Origin: Chloroflexota bacterium
GTDB lineage: Bacteria > Chloroflexota > Limnocylindria > Limnocylindrales > CSP1-4
Reading direction: 5' to 3'
DNA length: 44,379 nucleotides
NCBI GenBank assembly: GCA_025351245.1
Contig: JANXWH010000010.1
Location: 1 to 44,379, forward strand
The position numbers and the translations under genes are program-made. The notes beneath the pieces are model-generated. The model made no database searches and had not been told where the DNA came from. It saw only the letters and a program-made list of their open reading frames with translations. Of this stretch, positions 26,351-34,102 are shown in pieces. Position 1 is the first letter of the stretch, and every line of letters starts with the position of its first letter.

Positions 26351-27847
26351 GTGGCCAAGAGACTACAGACAACGTCCGCTCTGGCGGTCGTCGTCATGAT
26401 GCTGGTCAGCGCATGCGGGAGCAGCAGCCCGTCGCCGACACCAGGCGCGTCTGCCGCGCCGAGCGCAGCGGCGCCGAGCGCAGCGGCTTCGGCCGCGGCG
26501 AGCGCGTCTGCCGCGCCGAGCGCAGCGGCCTCGGCCCCGCCAGCGGCAGCTGTGCCGAAGGTCCCGACTGGCTACACCGAGCTGGACAAGGCACTTGGCG
26601 CAGACCTGCCGTTCAAGGGCAAGACAGTTTCGATCCAGACCCAGTGGATCGGCGGGGAAGGCACCAACTTTGCTGCGTCGGTCGCGGACTTTGCGACCGC
26701 GACCGGCATCAAGATCCAGATCGACAGCATCGGCTCGAGCCACGAGACCGTGCTGAAGACGCGCATCGAGGGTGGAAGCCCGCCGGACCTGGCCATGCTC
26801 GCCCAGCCGACGCCCATCTTGAGCTACGCCGCCAAAGGCAAGGTCAAGGACGTGGCGACGTTCATGGATGCCAAGAAGCTCAGCGCGGAGCATCCGGCCA
26901 CCATCGGCCTGGTCACTCAGGGCGCCCATATCTGGGGCATCCCGTACAAGGCCGATGTGAAGTCGACCATCTGGTACCCGATCAAGGCCTTCGCGGCCAA
27001 GGGGTACAAGGTCCCCACGACGTGGGACGAGTTGATCGCGTTGTCCGATAAGATCGTCGCCGACGGCTCCAACCCGTGGTGCGTGAGCGCGGGCGGCCCC
27101 GGCGACGCGACCGGCTGGCAGCTCACCGACTGGGTCGAGGAAGTGGTCCTCAAGACCAAGGGCCTCGCCTACTACAACGATTGGATCAGCCACAAGGTCA
27201 CGTTCGAGGACCAGGGCATCAAGGATGCCTTTGCCAAGGTTGGCAAGATCCTCTTCACGCCCAAATACGTCTTCGGCGGCAACACTGCGATCGTTGCCAC
27301 CGACATGAAGACGGTCATGGATCCGATGTTCACCGACGATCTGGCGAATCCGAAGTGCTGGATGCAGAAGATCCCGACGTGGTACGGCCCGGACTTCTTC
27401 CCGGATCAGCGGGTCAGCGGGCAGCCGTCGAAATACGTCCTTGGTACTGACGTCGGCATCTTCCCGTTCCCGACGATCGACCCGGCCCAGAAGAATGTCG
27501 AGGGCTCGGCCGACACGCTCATGGTGCTGGTGGACAGGCCCGAAGTTCGTGCCGTTGCCCAGTTCCTCGCCACGCCGGAAGGCATCCAGAATTGGATCCG
27601 TGCCGGCAGCGCCATCTCCGCGAACTCAACCACCCCTGCCGACTGGTATGCCGGCGCCTATAAGCTCAAGGTCGCTGCGGACATCGCGAACAGCGCCGCA
27701 GGTATCGGCTTCGACGCTTCCGACCTCATGCCCGGCAAGGTCGGCGCCGGAACCTTCTGGACACAGTCGGTTCAATGGGCCAACAACGGTGGCACCAATA
27801 CGGATGCCGTTCTGAAGGCCATCGACGACAGCTGGCCCGCCCAGTAA
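26351..27847 (+). CDS. Sugar ABC transporter substrate-binding lipoprotein (AglE-like, CUT1)
   Basis: A 498-residue extracytoplasmic solute-binding protein. GTG 26351 follows a strong AGGAGGAGG. The signal peptide ends in the lipobox LVSAC-G, so the protein is membrane-anchored. A low-complexity Ala/Ser/Pro linker (about residues 25-60) tethers the binding domain. That domain shows cluster-1 features: VSIQTQWIGGEG, SHETVLKTRIEGGSPPDLAML, WGIPYKADVKSTIWYPIKAF and PTTWDELIALSDKIVADG. It most resembles AglE-type alpha-glucoside binding proteins by pattern, but the neighbouring enzymes act mostly on beta-linkages, so the ligand is open. Two permease genes follow. No ATPase gene is in this operon. 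Confidence 0.88.
   Translation: MAKRLQTTSALAVVVMMLVSACGSSSPSPTPGASAAPSAAAPSAAASAAASASAAPSAAASAPPAAAVPKVPTGYTELDKALGADLPFKGKTVSIQTQWIGGEGTNFAASVADFATATGIKIQIDSIGSSHETVLKTRIEGGSPPDLAMLAQPTPILSYAAKGKVKDVATFMDAKKLSAEHPATIGLVTQGAHIWGIPYKADVKSTIWYPIKAFAAKGYKVPTTWDELIALSDKIVADGSNPWCVSAGGPGDATGWQLTDWVEEVVLKTKGLAYYNDWISHKVTFEDQGIKDAFAKVGKILFTPKYVFGGNTAIVATDMKTVMDPMFTDDLANPKCWMQKIPTWYGPDFFPDQRVSGQPSKYVLGTDVGIFPFPTIDPAQKNVEGSADTLMVLVDRPEVRAVAQFLATPEGIQNWIRAGSAISANSTTPADWYAGAYKLKVAADIANSAAGIGFDASDLMPGKVGAGTFWTQSVQWANNGGTNTDAVLKAIDDSWPAQ
26445..26529 (+). repeat. 28-bp direct repeat in the binding-protein linker
   Basis: Two exact 28-bp copies (26445-26472 and 26502-26529) are spaced 57 bp apart, with further GCCGAGCGCAGCGG copies between. 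They encode the Ala/Ser/Pro linker after the lipobox (SAAPSAAA-type). Linker length could vary by slippage without frame loss. Confidence 0.8.
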
Positions 27848-27861
27848 CGATCTGATGGCTT

Positions 27862-27894
27862 GCGGGGCGCGTCACCTCACGGTGGGCGCCCCGC
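27862..27894 (+). terminator. Intercistronic hairpin between binding protein and permease genes
   Basis: A 9-bp GC-only stem (27862-27870 with 27886-27894) contains a second 4-bp stem (CACC/GGTG, loop TCAC) and is followed by TACTATTTCTG. It sits 14 nt after the binding-protein stop and 22 nt before the permease start. Such hairpins commonly act as partial terminators or as 3' protection that keeps binding protein in excess over permease. That role is inference. Confidence 0.6.
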
Positions 27895-27916
27895 TACTAT
27901 TTCTGCAGGAGCGGAC

Positions 27917-29080
27917 ATGGCGGTAGCGCGCACCGAGAATCCCGGACTGTCGCGATTTGTCCTTCCCATTGCCGGCCTGATCGGCCTGGGGCTGTGCGGC
28001 GCCGGCATCCTCGTCCTGCTCGACCGGCAGGGCGGGCCGCACCTCCTTGCATCGGTCTACGATCTGCTGGGCAACAGTGCGGGCGCGACCGCCCTGCGCA
28101 ATGGCTCGGGCGACCAGGTGATCGCCAAGATCCTGCTGGCGGCGATCGCCCTGGCGGTGGGCGTCGGCGGCATCTGGCTGCTGTTCATCGGCGTCGGCTC
28201 GCTGGTCAGCCTGCTGCGGCCAAGGTGGCGCGACCGGATCCTGCCGTGGCTTTTCGTCGGTCCCGCCCTGCTGCTGTTGGCGGTCTTCCTGGTCTACCCC
28301 GCGGCGGGGACGATCCTGCGCAGCTTCACCGACGACCACGGCCAGTTCACCCTCCGGAACTACGCAGTGATGACCGAGTCCGATTTCACCCAGATCCTGC
28401 GCAACAACGCCTTCTGGCTGATCGTTGGTACCGGTGGCAGCGTGGTGCTGGGGCTCATCTTCGCCGGGCTATTCGATCGCATCCGACGCGAGGCGCTGGC
28501 CAAGACCATCGTCTTCCTGCCGCTGGCGATCTCGCTCGTCGGGGCATCGGTCATCTGGGGCTTGGTCTACGCCTGGCAGCCCGCCGGCCAGCCGCAGATC
28601 GGGTTACTCAACGCGATCGTGGTCGGCTTCGGTGGTCAGCCGATCCCGTGGCTGACGACCAGCCCGATCAACGTCTTCGCCGAGATCGTGATCATGGTCT
28701 GGCTCCAGACCGGTTTCGCCATGGTCGTTCTGTCGGCAGCCATCAAGGGCGTGTCGGGCGAGATCATCGAGGCGGCCCGGCTCGACGGCGCCTCCGAGCG
28801 CCAGGTCTTCCTCCGGGTGATCGTGCCGATGATCCGCGGCTCGATCATCACGGTCGCGACGACCATCGCCATCGTCACGATCAAGATTTTCGACATTGTC
28901 TACGTGACGACCGGCGGACGGTTCAATGACGACGTCGTGGCCAACCGCATGTTCCACGAGATCTTCCAGTTCTTCGACGACGGTCGCGGCGCCGCGCTCG
29001 CGACACTGCTCTTCGTTGCCGTACTGCCCGTGATGTACATCAACCTCAGCAACTTCAGACGACAGCAGAGGGGAGCATGA
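27917..29080 (+). CDS. Sugar ABC transporter permease, MalF/AglF type
   Basis: The 387-residue inner-membrane subunit starts at ATG 27917 after CAGGAGC. Two or three extra N-terminal membrane helices (about residues 12-35 and 70-100) precede the standard six-helix permease core starting LLLLAVFLVYPAAGTILRSF. The coupling EAA loop reads EIIEAARLDGASERQVFLRVIVP. This extended N-terminus is typical of AglF-like subunits. It overlaps the second permease gene by 4 nt (ATGA). The pair should form the channel for the binding protein encoded at 26351. Confidence 0.9.
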   Translation: MAVARTENPGLSRFVLPIAGLIGLGLCGAGILVLLDRQGGPHLLASVYDLLGNSAGATALRNGSGDQVIAKILLAAIALAVGVGGIWLLFIGVGSLVSLLRPRWRDRILPWLFVGPALLLLAVFLVYPAAGTILRSFTDDHGQFTLRNYAVMTESDFTQILRNNAFWLIVGTGGSVVLGLIFAGLFDRIRREALAKTIVFLPLAISLVGASVIWGLVYAWQPAGQPQIGLLNAIVVGFGGQPIPWLTTSPINVFAEIVIMVWLQTGFAMVVLSAAIKGVSGEIIEAARLDGASERQVFLRVIVPMIRGSIITVATTIAIVTIKIFDIVYVTTGGRFNDDVVANRMFHEIFQFFDDGRGAALATLLFVAVLPVMYINLSNFRRQQRGA

Positions 29081-29982
29081 CTGCGTCCGCCCAGCCAATC
29101 GAGAGCGCCCGGGTCGCGCGCGTCGCCGCCTGGCGGCCGCTGTTCGTGCGCAGTTTGCCGCTGCGCCTGTCGGTCCTCGCCATCTGCGCGCTATGGACGC
29201 TGCCGACGCTCGGCCTGCTCGTCACTTCCGTGCGCAATCCGTTGAACATCACGACATCCGGTTGGTGGACGGCCCTGCTCAACCCATTCGCACCCAATCA
29301 GTGGACACTGTCGAATTACCAGACGGTCATGGCAAGCGACGGCATGGGCAACGCGTTCATCAACAGCCTGATCGTGACCCTCCCCTCGACGGTCATCCCG
29401 ATCACCATCGCCGCATTTGCGGCCTACGCGTTCGCGTGGGTCCCATTCCGCGGGCGGGGGATCCTGTTCACCATCGTCGTCGGGTTGCTCGTCGTGCCGA
29501 TCCAGATGTCACTGATCCCGATCCTGCAGATCTACAGCGCGGGAAACCTGTACGGCTCGTTCCTCGGCATCTGGCTGGCCCACACGGGCTTTGGCCTGCC
29601 CCTCGCGATCTTCCTGCTCTACAACTTCATCTCGCAGCTGCCGCGCGACCTGTTCGAGTCCGCTGCCATCGATGGTGCTTCCCACCTGCAGGCATTTACT
29701 CGGATCGTGCTGCCGCTGTCAGTGCCGGCGCTTGGAGCGTTCGCGATCTTCCAGTTCCTGTGGGTCTGGAACGACTTGCTGGTAGCGCTGGTGTTCCTCG
29801 GGCCGGGTGCCGAGGTTCGCGTGCTGCCGACGGCGCTCTTCCAGCTGATCGGAAGCCGTGGCGGCTCGTGGCATCTCCTCACCGCCGGAGCGTTCATCAC
29901 GATGGTCGTGCCGCTGGTCGTCTTCCTGCTGCTCCAGCGGGCATTCGTGAGAGGGATCCTGGCCGGCTCCGTCAAGTCATGA
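29077..29982 (+). CDS. Sugar ABC transporter permease, MalG/AglG type
   Basis: The 301-residue second permease has six predicted membrane helices and the EAA loop DLFESAAIDGASHLQAFTRIVLP. WTLPTLGLLVTSVR in the first helix and WNDLLVALVFLG near the end are usual for MalG-type subunits. It overlaps the preceding permease and the following GH3 gene by 4 nt each (ATGA in both cases), which places import and GH3 cleavage in one translationally coupled unit. Confidence 0.92.
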   Translation: MTASAQPIESARVARVAAWRPLFVRSLPLRLSVLAICALWTLPTLGLLVTSVRNPLNITTSGWWTALLNPFAPNQWTLSNYQTVMASDGMGNAFINSLIVTLPSTVIPITIAAFAAYAFAWVPFRGRGILFTIVVGLLVVPIQMSLIPILQIYSAGNLYGSFLGIWLAHTGFGLPLAIFLLYNFISQLPRDLFESAAIDGASHLQAFTRIVLPLSVPALGAFAIFQFLWVWNDLLVALVFLGPGAEVRVLPTALFQLIGSRGGSWHLLTAGAFITMVVPLVVFLLLQRAFVRGILAGSVKS

Positions 29983-31559
29983 CGCTCGCGCGGCTCATGA
30001 TCGCGTTCGCCGGCACCGAGATGCCGCGATCGGCGGCGAGGTGGATCAACGAACATGGCGCCGCCGGCGTGACGCTCTTCCGCGTCCACAACATCGGCGA
30101 TCCGCCCCAGATCCGCAGGCTGACCGCCGCCATCCAGGAGGCACGGCCGCCCGGAGCACCACCGTTGCTGATTGCCGCCGACCAGGAGGGCGGCCAGCTG
30201 GTCGGCCTGGGCGAAGGGACGACGCAGTTCGCGGGCGCGATGGCTCTCGGCGCGACCGGCGACGAACAGCTGGCCGAGCGCGTCGCCGGCGCGACGGCGC
30301 GCGAGCTGCGTGCCCTCGGCGTCAACGTGAACTACGCGCCGGTGTGCGACGTGGCCAACAACCCGGCCAATCCGGCGCTCGGGATCCGCAGCTTTGGCGA
30401 CGATCCGGAGGCCGTCGGAAGGCTCGCGGCGGCGACCGTCCGTGGCCTGCAAGACGACGGCGTGGCCGCGACCGTCAAGCACTTTCCGGGCGCCGGCGAC
30501 ACGACAGCGGATCCGCACTACGAGCTGCCGCTGGTGTCCCGGACGAGCGCCGAGCTGGCCGGGTGGGAGCTGGTCCCGTTTCGAGCGGCATTGGAAGCGG
30601 GCGCGCGGATGGTCATGACCGGCCACTTCGCGCTACCCGGCCAGAACGACGACCTGCCGACCAGCCTGTCCGCCGCGGTTCTGCGCGACCTGCTGCGCGG
30701 GCAGCTGCATTTCGACGGCGTGACCGTCAGCGATGCTCTGGACATGCGCGCCCTGGCCCAGGGATCGGCGCAGATCGTTGATGCCGTCGCCGCCCTCCGT
30801 GCCGGCGAAGACGTGCTGCTCGGAACAGCGGACGAGCCAGCGCTGGAACGGCTGGAGGAAGGCCTCGCGCAGGCGCAGCGGCGGGGCCTTTTCGATGCCG
30901 ACGACGACGCCGCGGCGAAGCGCCGGCTGGGCGAGCTGCGCCGCTGGCTGGGACACTACGACCAGCCGCCGCTCGACGTCGTCGGGTGCGGCGAACATCA
31001 GGCACTCGCCGCCGAGCTGGCCCAACGTTCGATCACCCTCGTCCGCAACGACGACCGGCTGTTGCCATTGAAGCCGGCCGCCGACGCGCGGATCGCGGTC
31101 GTCCAGTCGATGCCCGCCGACCTGACGCCGGCCGACACGTCTTCGACGGTGCCGCCGACGCTGGCATCGGCGCTCCGCCGCCGGCTTGCGGGCGTGGAGG
31201 AGATCCTCCTGCCGGCGGCGCCAGGCGTGGCTGACATCGCAGGTCTCGGCGAGCGGCTTGCAACCTTCGACCTCGTCGTCGTCGGGACGTTCTCCGCCCA
31301 CCTCCAGCCGGCGCAGGCGGTGCTGGCCGCGGCAGTCCTGGCGTCCGGCAAGCCGACCGTCAGCGTCGCCCTGCGCACGCCGTGGGACCTGCTCGCTTAC
31401 CCGTCCGCCCGAACCTATGTCTGCAGCTACGGCATCCTGCCGCCGTCGATGGAGGCGCTGGCGACCGCGCTGCTGGGCGAGGCGCCGTTCGTCGGCCGGT
31501 TGCCCGTTGACATAGCCGGTCTGTATCCGCGCGGTCACGGGCTCATGGCATGTGGCTGA
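29979..31559 (+). CDS. GH3 glycosidase, beta-N-acetylhexosaminidase/beta-glucosidase type
   Basis: The 526-residue protein has the GH3 barrel followed by a second alpha/beta domain starting near ELAQRSITLVRND. LIAADQEGGQLVGL, NYAPVCDVANNPANP, KHFPGAGDTTADPHYELP and MTGHFALP are the classical NagZ-like segments. The catalytic nucleophile is Asp252 in VSDALDM, and the Asp/His dyad of hexosaminidases appears as D178/H180. A normal NagZ is about 350 residues, so this is the longer two-domain form. No signal peptide is present, implying cytosolic action. It is coupled to the transporter. Hexosaminidase, beta-glucosidase or phosphorylase activity cannot be separated by sequence alone. Confidence 0.88.
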   Translation: MTLARLMIAFAGTEMPRSAARWINEHGAAGVTLFRVHNIGDPPQIRRLTAAIQEARPPGAPPLLIAADQEGGQLVGLGEGTTQFAGAMALGATGDEQLAERVAGATARELRALGVNVNYAPVCDVANNPANPALGIRSFGDDPEAVGRLAAATVRGLQDDGVAATVKHFPGAGDTTADPHYELPLVSRTSAELAGWELVPFRAALEAGARMVMTGHFALPGQNDDLPTSLSAAVLRDLLRGQLHFDGVTVSDALDMRALAQGSAQIVDAVAALRAGEDVLLGTADEPALERLEEGLAQAQRRGLFDADDDAAAKRRLGELRRWLGHYDQPPLDVVGCGEHQALAAELAQRSITLVRNDDRLLPLKPAADARIAVVQSMPADLTPADTSSTVPPTLASALRRRLAGVEEILLPAAPGVADIAGLGERLATFDLVVVGTFSAHLQPAQAVLAAAVLASGKPTVSVALRTPWDLLAYPSARTYVCSYGILPPSMEALATALLGEAPFVGRLPVDIAGLYPRGHGLMACG

Positions 31560-31624
31560 GAGACGAGATCCTGGAGCAGCCGGCCGCCGCCCAGCGGCTG
31601 CTCGACTCTGCACCGACGGCGTTT
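31550..31624 (+). pseudogene. 5' stump of a SIS-domain sugar isomerase/aminotransferase-like gene
   Basis: ATG 31550 overlaps the GH3 stop by 10 nt, and the frame begins MWLRDEILEQPAAAQRLLDS. The EI-EQP---RLL pattern is the typical first helix of SIS-domain proteins of the GlmS2/AgaS type. After about 25 codons the similarity ends and the same frame runs into metallophosphoesterase-like sequence. This looks like a deletion scar that removed the rest of the gene. A SIS protein next to a NagZ-like GH3 would have suggested amino-sugar use. Confidence 0.6.
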
Positions 31625-31972
31625 GGCTGCGGTGATCTCGAGCCTAACTCCCTGACCATTCTGGCCGATGCATTCGTCGTCCCGCTCGTGGCGGTGCGCG
31701 GCAATCACGATCGAGGCGCCACTTGGAACGCGACGTCGAGCGGCGAATCTCGGCGCTCGGGCTTCTGACCAGTATCACCTCGACTTCCAGGCCGATCACT
31801 GGCTCCTCGATGTGGTCCGGCCGCCGATCTGGATCCACGGCACACGACACCGGCCTCGGTCCCTGAGCTCGTCGTAGGTCATGCTGGGACCACCATCATC
31901 AACGCGATGGGCTCGATCCTGATCGAGGTCCGGCCGGTGGTCGGACAGGGCCACCCGGCCGGCGACGCGTGA
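31625..31972 (+). pseudogene. Metallophosphoesterase remnant with internal deletion and frameshift
   Basis: Three pieces of one calcineurin-like phosphoesterase can be read. The first is CGDLEP...VAVRGNHDRG (frame of 31550), containing the GNHD motif. The second is YHLDFQADHWLLDVVRPPIWIHG in another frame. The third, back in the first frame, is VPELVVGHAGTTIINAMGSILIEV. The middle of the protein is missing between the first two pieces. Inserting one base after 31841 restores HGHTTPASVPELV, so a single-base deletion destroys the metal-binding HGH motif. The fragment has no start of its own. It ends 13 bp before the stop of the converging GH13 gene. Confidence 0.7.
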
Positions 31973-31985
31973 GGCGGGGTCGGGC

Positions 31986-33650
31986 TCAGAGCTGAAGGAC
32001 GATCGCCTCGATTGGTCGCACCGCGACGCGCGACCCGACCGTGGGCGTGGCCAGGTCGTGGCTCGAGAGCACGACCCTCCACGGACCGGCGGCTGGGGGT
32101 AGCTCGATCTCGCCACCTCGAAGACCAAACCGAACCACCACCAGCGCGACCTCATCACCTGCCCGCCGGAGATAGGCGAGGACGTCGGGGTCGCCCACGT
32201 CGACGATGGCGAGCTCACCGGTCCGAAGCGCCGCGGACCCTCGCCGAAGCGCGAGGAGCCGCCGGTAGTGGGCCAGGACCGAGCTCTCCGATGCCCGCTG
32301 CTGCTCGACGTTCCGCGACGCCGCGTCCGGCGGAATGGGCAACCACGGCCTGCCACTCGTGAAGCCGGCCTTCTCGTCGCCAGACCATGCCATCGGCGCC
32401 CGGCACCCATCACGGTTCCACCATCCCGCCATCGCCACGGCCGCGCGATCCTGGGCGCGGCTGCGGGGGACCACGATGTCCCATGCGCCGATCTCCTCCC
32501 CGTAGTAGAGGAAGGGCGTCCCTCGAAGCGTCAGGGCGATCGTCGCGGCGGCCTTCGCCACGGCATCGGCCGTCGCCCGATCGCGACGACCGAGCGTGTG
32601 CATGTACCGGGAGACATGTCGCGAGTGATCGTGGTTGGACAGCACGATCGTCGGCCAGCGACTGGACCAGGCGGCCTCCCGGGCAGCGATCGCCGCGCGG
32701 AAAGACGCCGCCGTCCACTCCGTCTCGAGGAGGACCCAGTCGAACACGAGGTGGCGCGGCGCCCAGTACGCTGCAGCGGCCTCGATACCGCTCGTGAACA
32801 GCTCGCCGACCGTGGCGGTCCCCGGCTGGGAGTCGACGATGCGTCGGAACTCGGCCAGGAGATCGTGCAGCTCGGGCTGGTCCTTGTCGTGGCGGTGCTC
32901 CTGGCTGTCCCAGGGGATCGAACCGCCCGCCGCGATCTCCGGGTTCGATGGCATCTCGGCCGCCTTGAGGAACGCATTGAAGACGTCGAGCCGGAACCCA
33001 TCGACGCCGCGGTCGAGCCAGCCCCTGACCATCGACCACATCTCCGGGCGAAGAGCGGTGCAGCGCCAGTTCACGTCGGGCTGCTCGGACAGGAATGTGT
33101 GGAGGTAGAACTGCCGTCGCCGAGGCTCCCACTCCCAGGCCGATCCGCCGAACCATGAGAGCCAGTTGTTCGGCGGCTCCGGCCGACCATCGCGATCCCA
33201 CCCGGACGGATCCCGCCAGAGAAAGAAATCGGCGAATGGTCCGGTCCTCGACTGGCGCGACTGCACGAACCACGGATGCAGGTTGCTGGTGTGGTTCATC
33301 ACGAGATCGAGGATGACGCGGATGCGTCGTCGATGGCATTCCTCGATCAACCGATCGAGATCGGCCAGCGTCCCGAAGACGGGATCGACCGCCGTGTGAT
33401 CCATGACGTCGTAGCCGCCGTCGAGCATGGGCGACGGGTAGATTGGGGAGAGCCAGATGGCGTCGACGCCGAGCGAATCTGCTCCGCCGGCGAGATAGTC
33501 CAGGTGGTCGATGAGCCCCGGGAGGTCGCCGACCCCATCGCCGTTCGAGTCGGCGAAGCTCCGTGGGTACACCTGGTAGACGACGCCGTCCAGCCACCAT
33601 CGACTGGCTGCGTCCAGGTCGGCGGCGGATGCTGACCCTGGGATCGCCAT
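31986..33650 (-). CDS. GH13 alpha-glucosidase (oligo-1,6-glucosidase-like)
   Basis: The 554-residue retaining alpha-glycosidase has no signal peptide. Conserved GH13 regions are DLVMNHTSNLHPWF, the nucleophile Asp222 in GFRLDVFNAF, the acid/base Glu283 in TVGELF and the transition-state Asp341 in LSNHDHSR. The WWLDGVVYQVYPRSFADSNGDGVGDLPG start is typical of cytosolic oligo-1,6-glucosidase/alpha-glucosidase types. ATG 33650 (MAIPGS) was chosen because GAGG lies about 8 nt upstream; the open frame continues another 66 Arg/Pro-rich codons that look non-coding. It is on the opposite strand from, and converges with, the remnants after GH3, so it is probably not part of the beta-glycan operon. Confidence 0.9.
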   Translation of the reverse strand: MAIPGSASAADLDAASRWWLDGVVYQVYPRSFADSNGDGVGDLPGLIDHLDYLAGGADSLGVDAIWLSPIYPSPMLDGGYDVMDHTAVDPVFGTLADLDRLIEECHRRRIRVILDLVMNHTSNLHPWFVQSRQSRTGPFADFFLWRDPSGWDRDGRPEPPNNWLSWFGGSAWEWEPRRRQFYLHTFLSEQPDVNWRCTALRPEMWSMVRGWLDRGVDGFRLDVFNAFLKAAEMPSNPEIAAGGSIPWDSQEHRHDKDQPELHDLLAEFRRIVDSQPGTATVGELFTSGIEAAAAYWAPRHLVFDWVLLETEWTAASFRAAIAAREAAWSSRWPTIVLSNHDHSRHVSRYMHTLGRRDRATADAVAKAAATIALTLRGTPFLYYGEEIGAWDIVVPRSRAQDRAAVAMAGWWNRDGCRAPMAWSGDEKAGFTSGRPWLPIPPDAASRNVEQQRASESSVLAHYRRLLALRRGSAALRTGELAIVDVGDPDVLAYLRRAGDEVALVVVRFGLRGGEIELPPAAGPWRVVLSSHDLATPTVGSRVAVRPIEAIVLQL

Positions 33651-33832
33651 CGGAGACCTCGCAGACCCTCGCTCGATGCGCGCCCTCGGCGACTGATGCC
33701 GTGTTCGGGGCGGCTCATGGATGGTAAGGCTTGCGCCGCTGCCCGGATGTCGCGTACGAGGTCCGTCGGGCGGCCGAGCCGTCGGTCGCCGATGCAAGGG
33801 CCCGCGCCCTGCCGGACGGTGAACGTGAGTTG
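33651..33832. other. Intergenic stretch upstream of the GH13 gene
   Basis: About 180 bases between the GH13 start and the broken ATPase gene. It should contain the promoters of both divergent units, but I see no canonical boxes, no copy of the TGGAAGCGCTTCCA operator and no reading frame I recognise. Confidence 0.4.
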
Positions 33833-34101
33833 ATGGCCACCGTGACATTCGACCATGTCACGAAGTGCTTCGGCGACGTCGTCGCCGTGAATGATGTAGA
33901 TCTGCAGGTCCGGGACGGGGAGTTCATCGTCCTCGTCGGGCCTCTGCCTGCGGCAAGACGACCTGCTTGCGGATGATCGCCGGGCTGGAGGACTTCCCCT
34001 TATCCCGTTCCTCGATAAGACGCGGAGCCTCGTGGTCCTTGGCTAGCGGGGACCGGGTGAAGTTCACCGGCGAGGTCCCGATGATGATCGACATCACCTG
34101 A
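33833..34101 (+). pseudogene. Frameshifted and truncated MsmK/UgpC-type sugar ABC ATPase
   Basis: The frame from ATG 33833 reads MATVTFDHVTKCFGDVVAVNDVDLQVRDGEFIVLVGP, the N-terminus of the shared ATPases that drive CUT1 sugar importers. One base is missing near 33941-33949, inside the Walker A loop. Adding it gives ACGKTTCLRMIAGLED in the next frame, as expected. Similarity then stops at about 34003, and the frame runs through unrelated sequence (ending GEVPMMIDIT) to TGA 34099. Signature motif, Walker B and the C-terminal regulatory domain are absent. This may be the lost ATPase of the importer at 26-30 kb. Confidence 0.75.
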
Positions 34102-34102
34102 G

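Noticed and set aside
30592-30605. TGGAAGCGGGCGCG in the GH3 gene as another LacI operator
   Set aside because: Only the left half matches, it is not a palindrome and it is within coding sequence.
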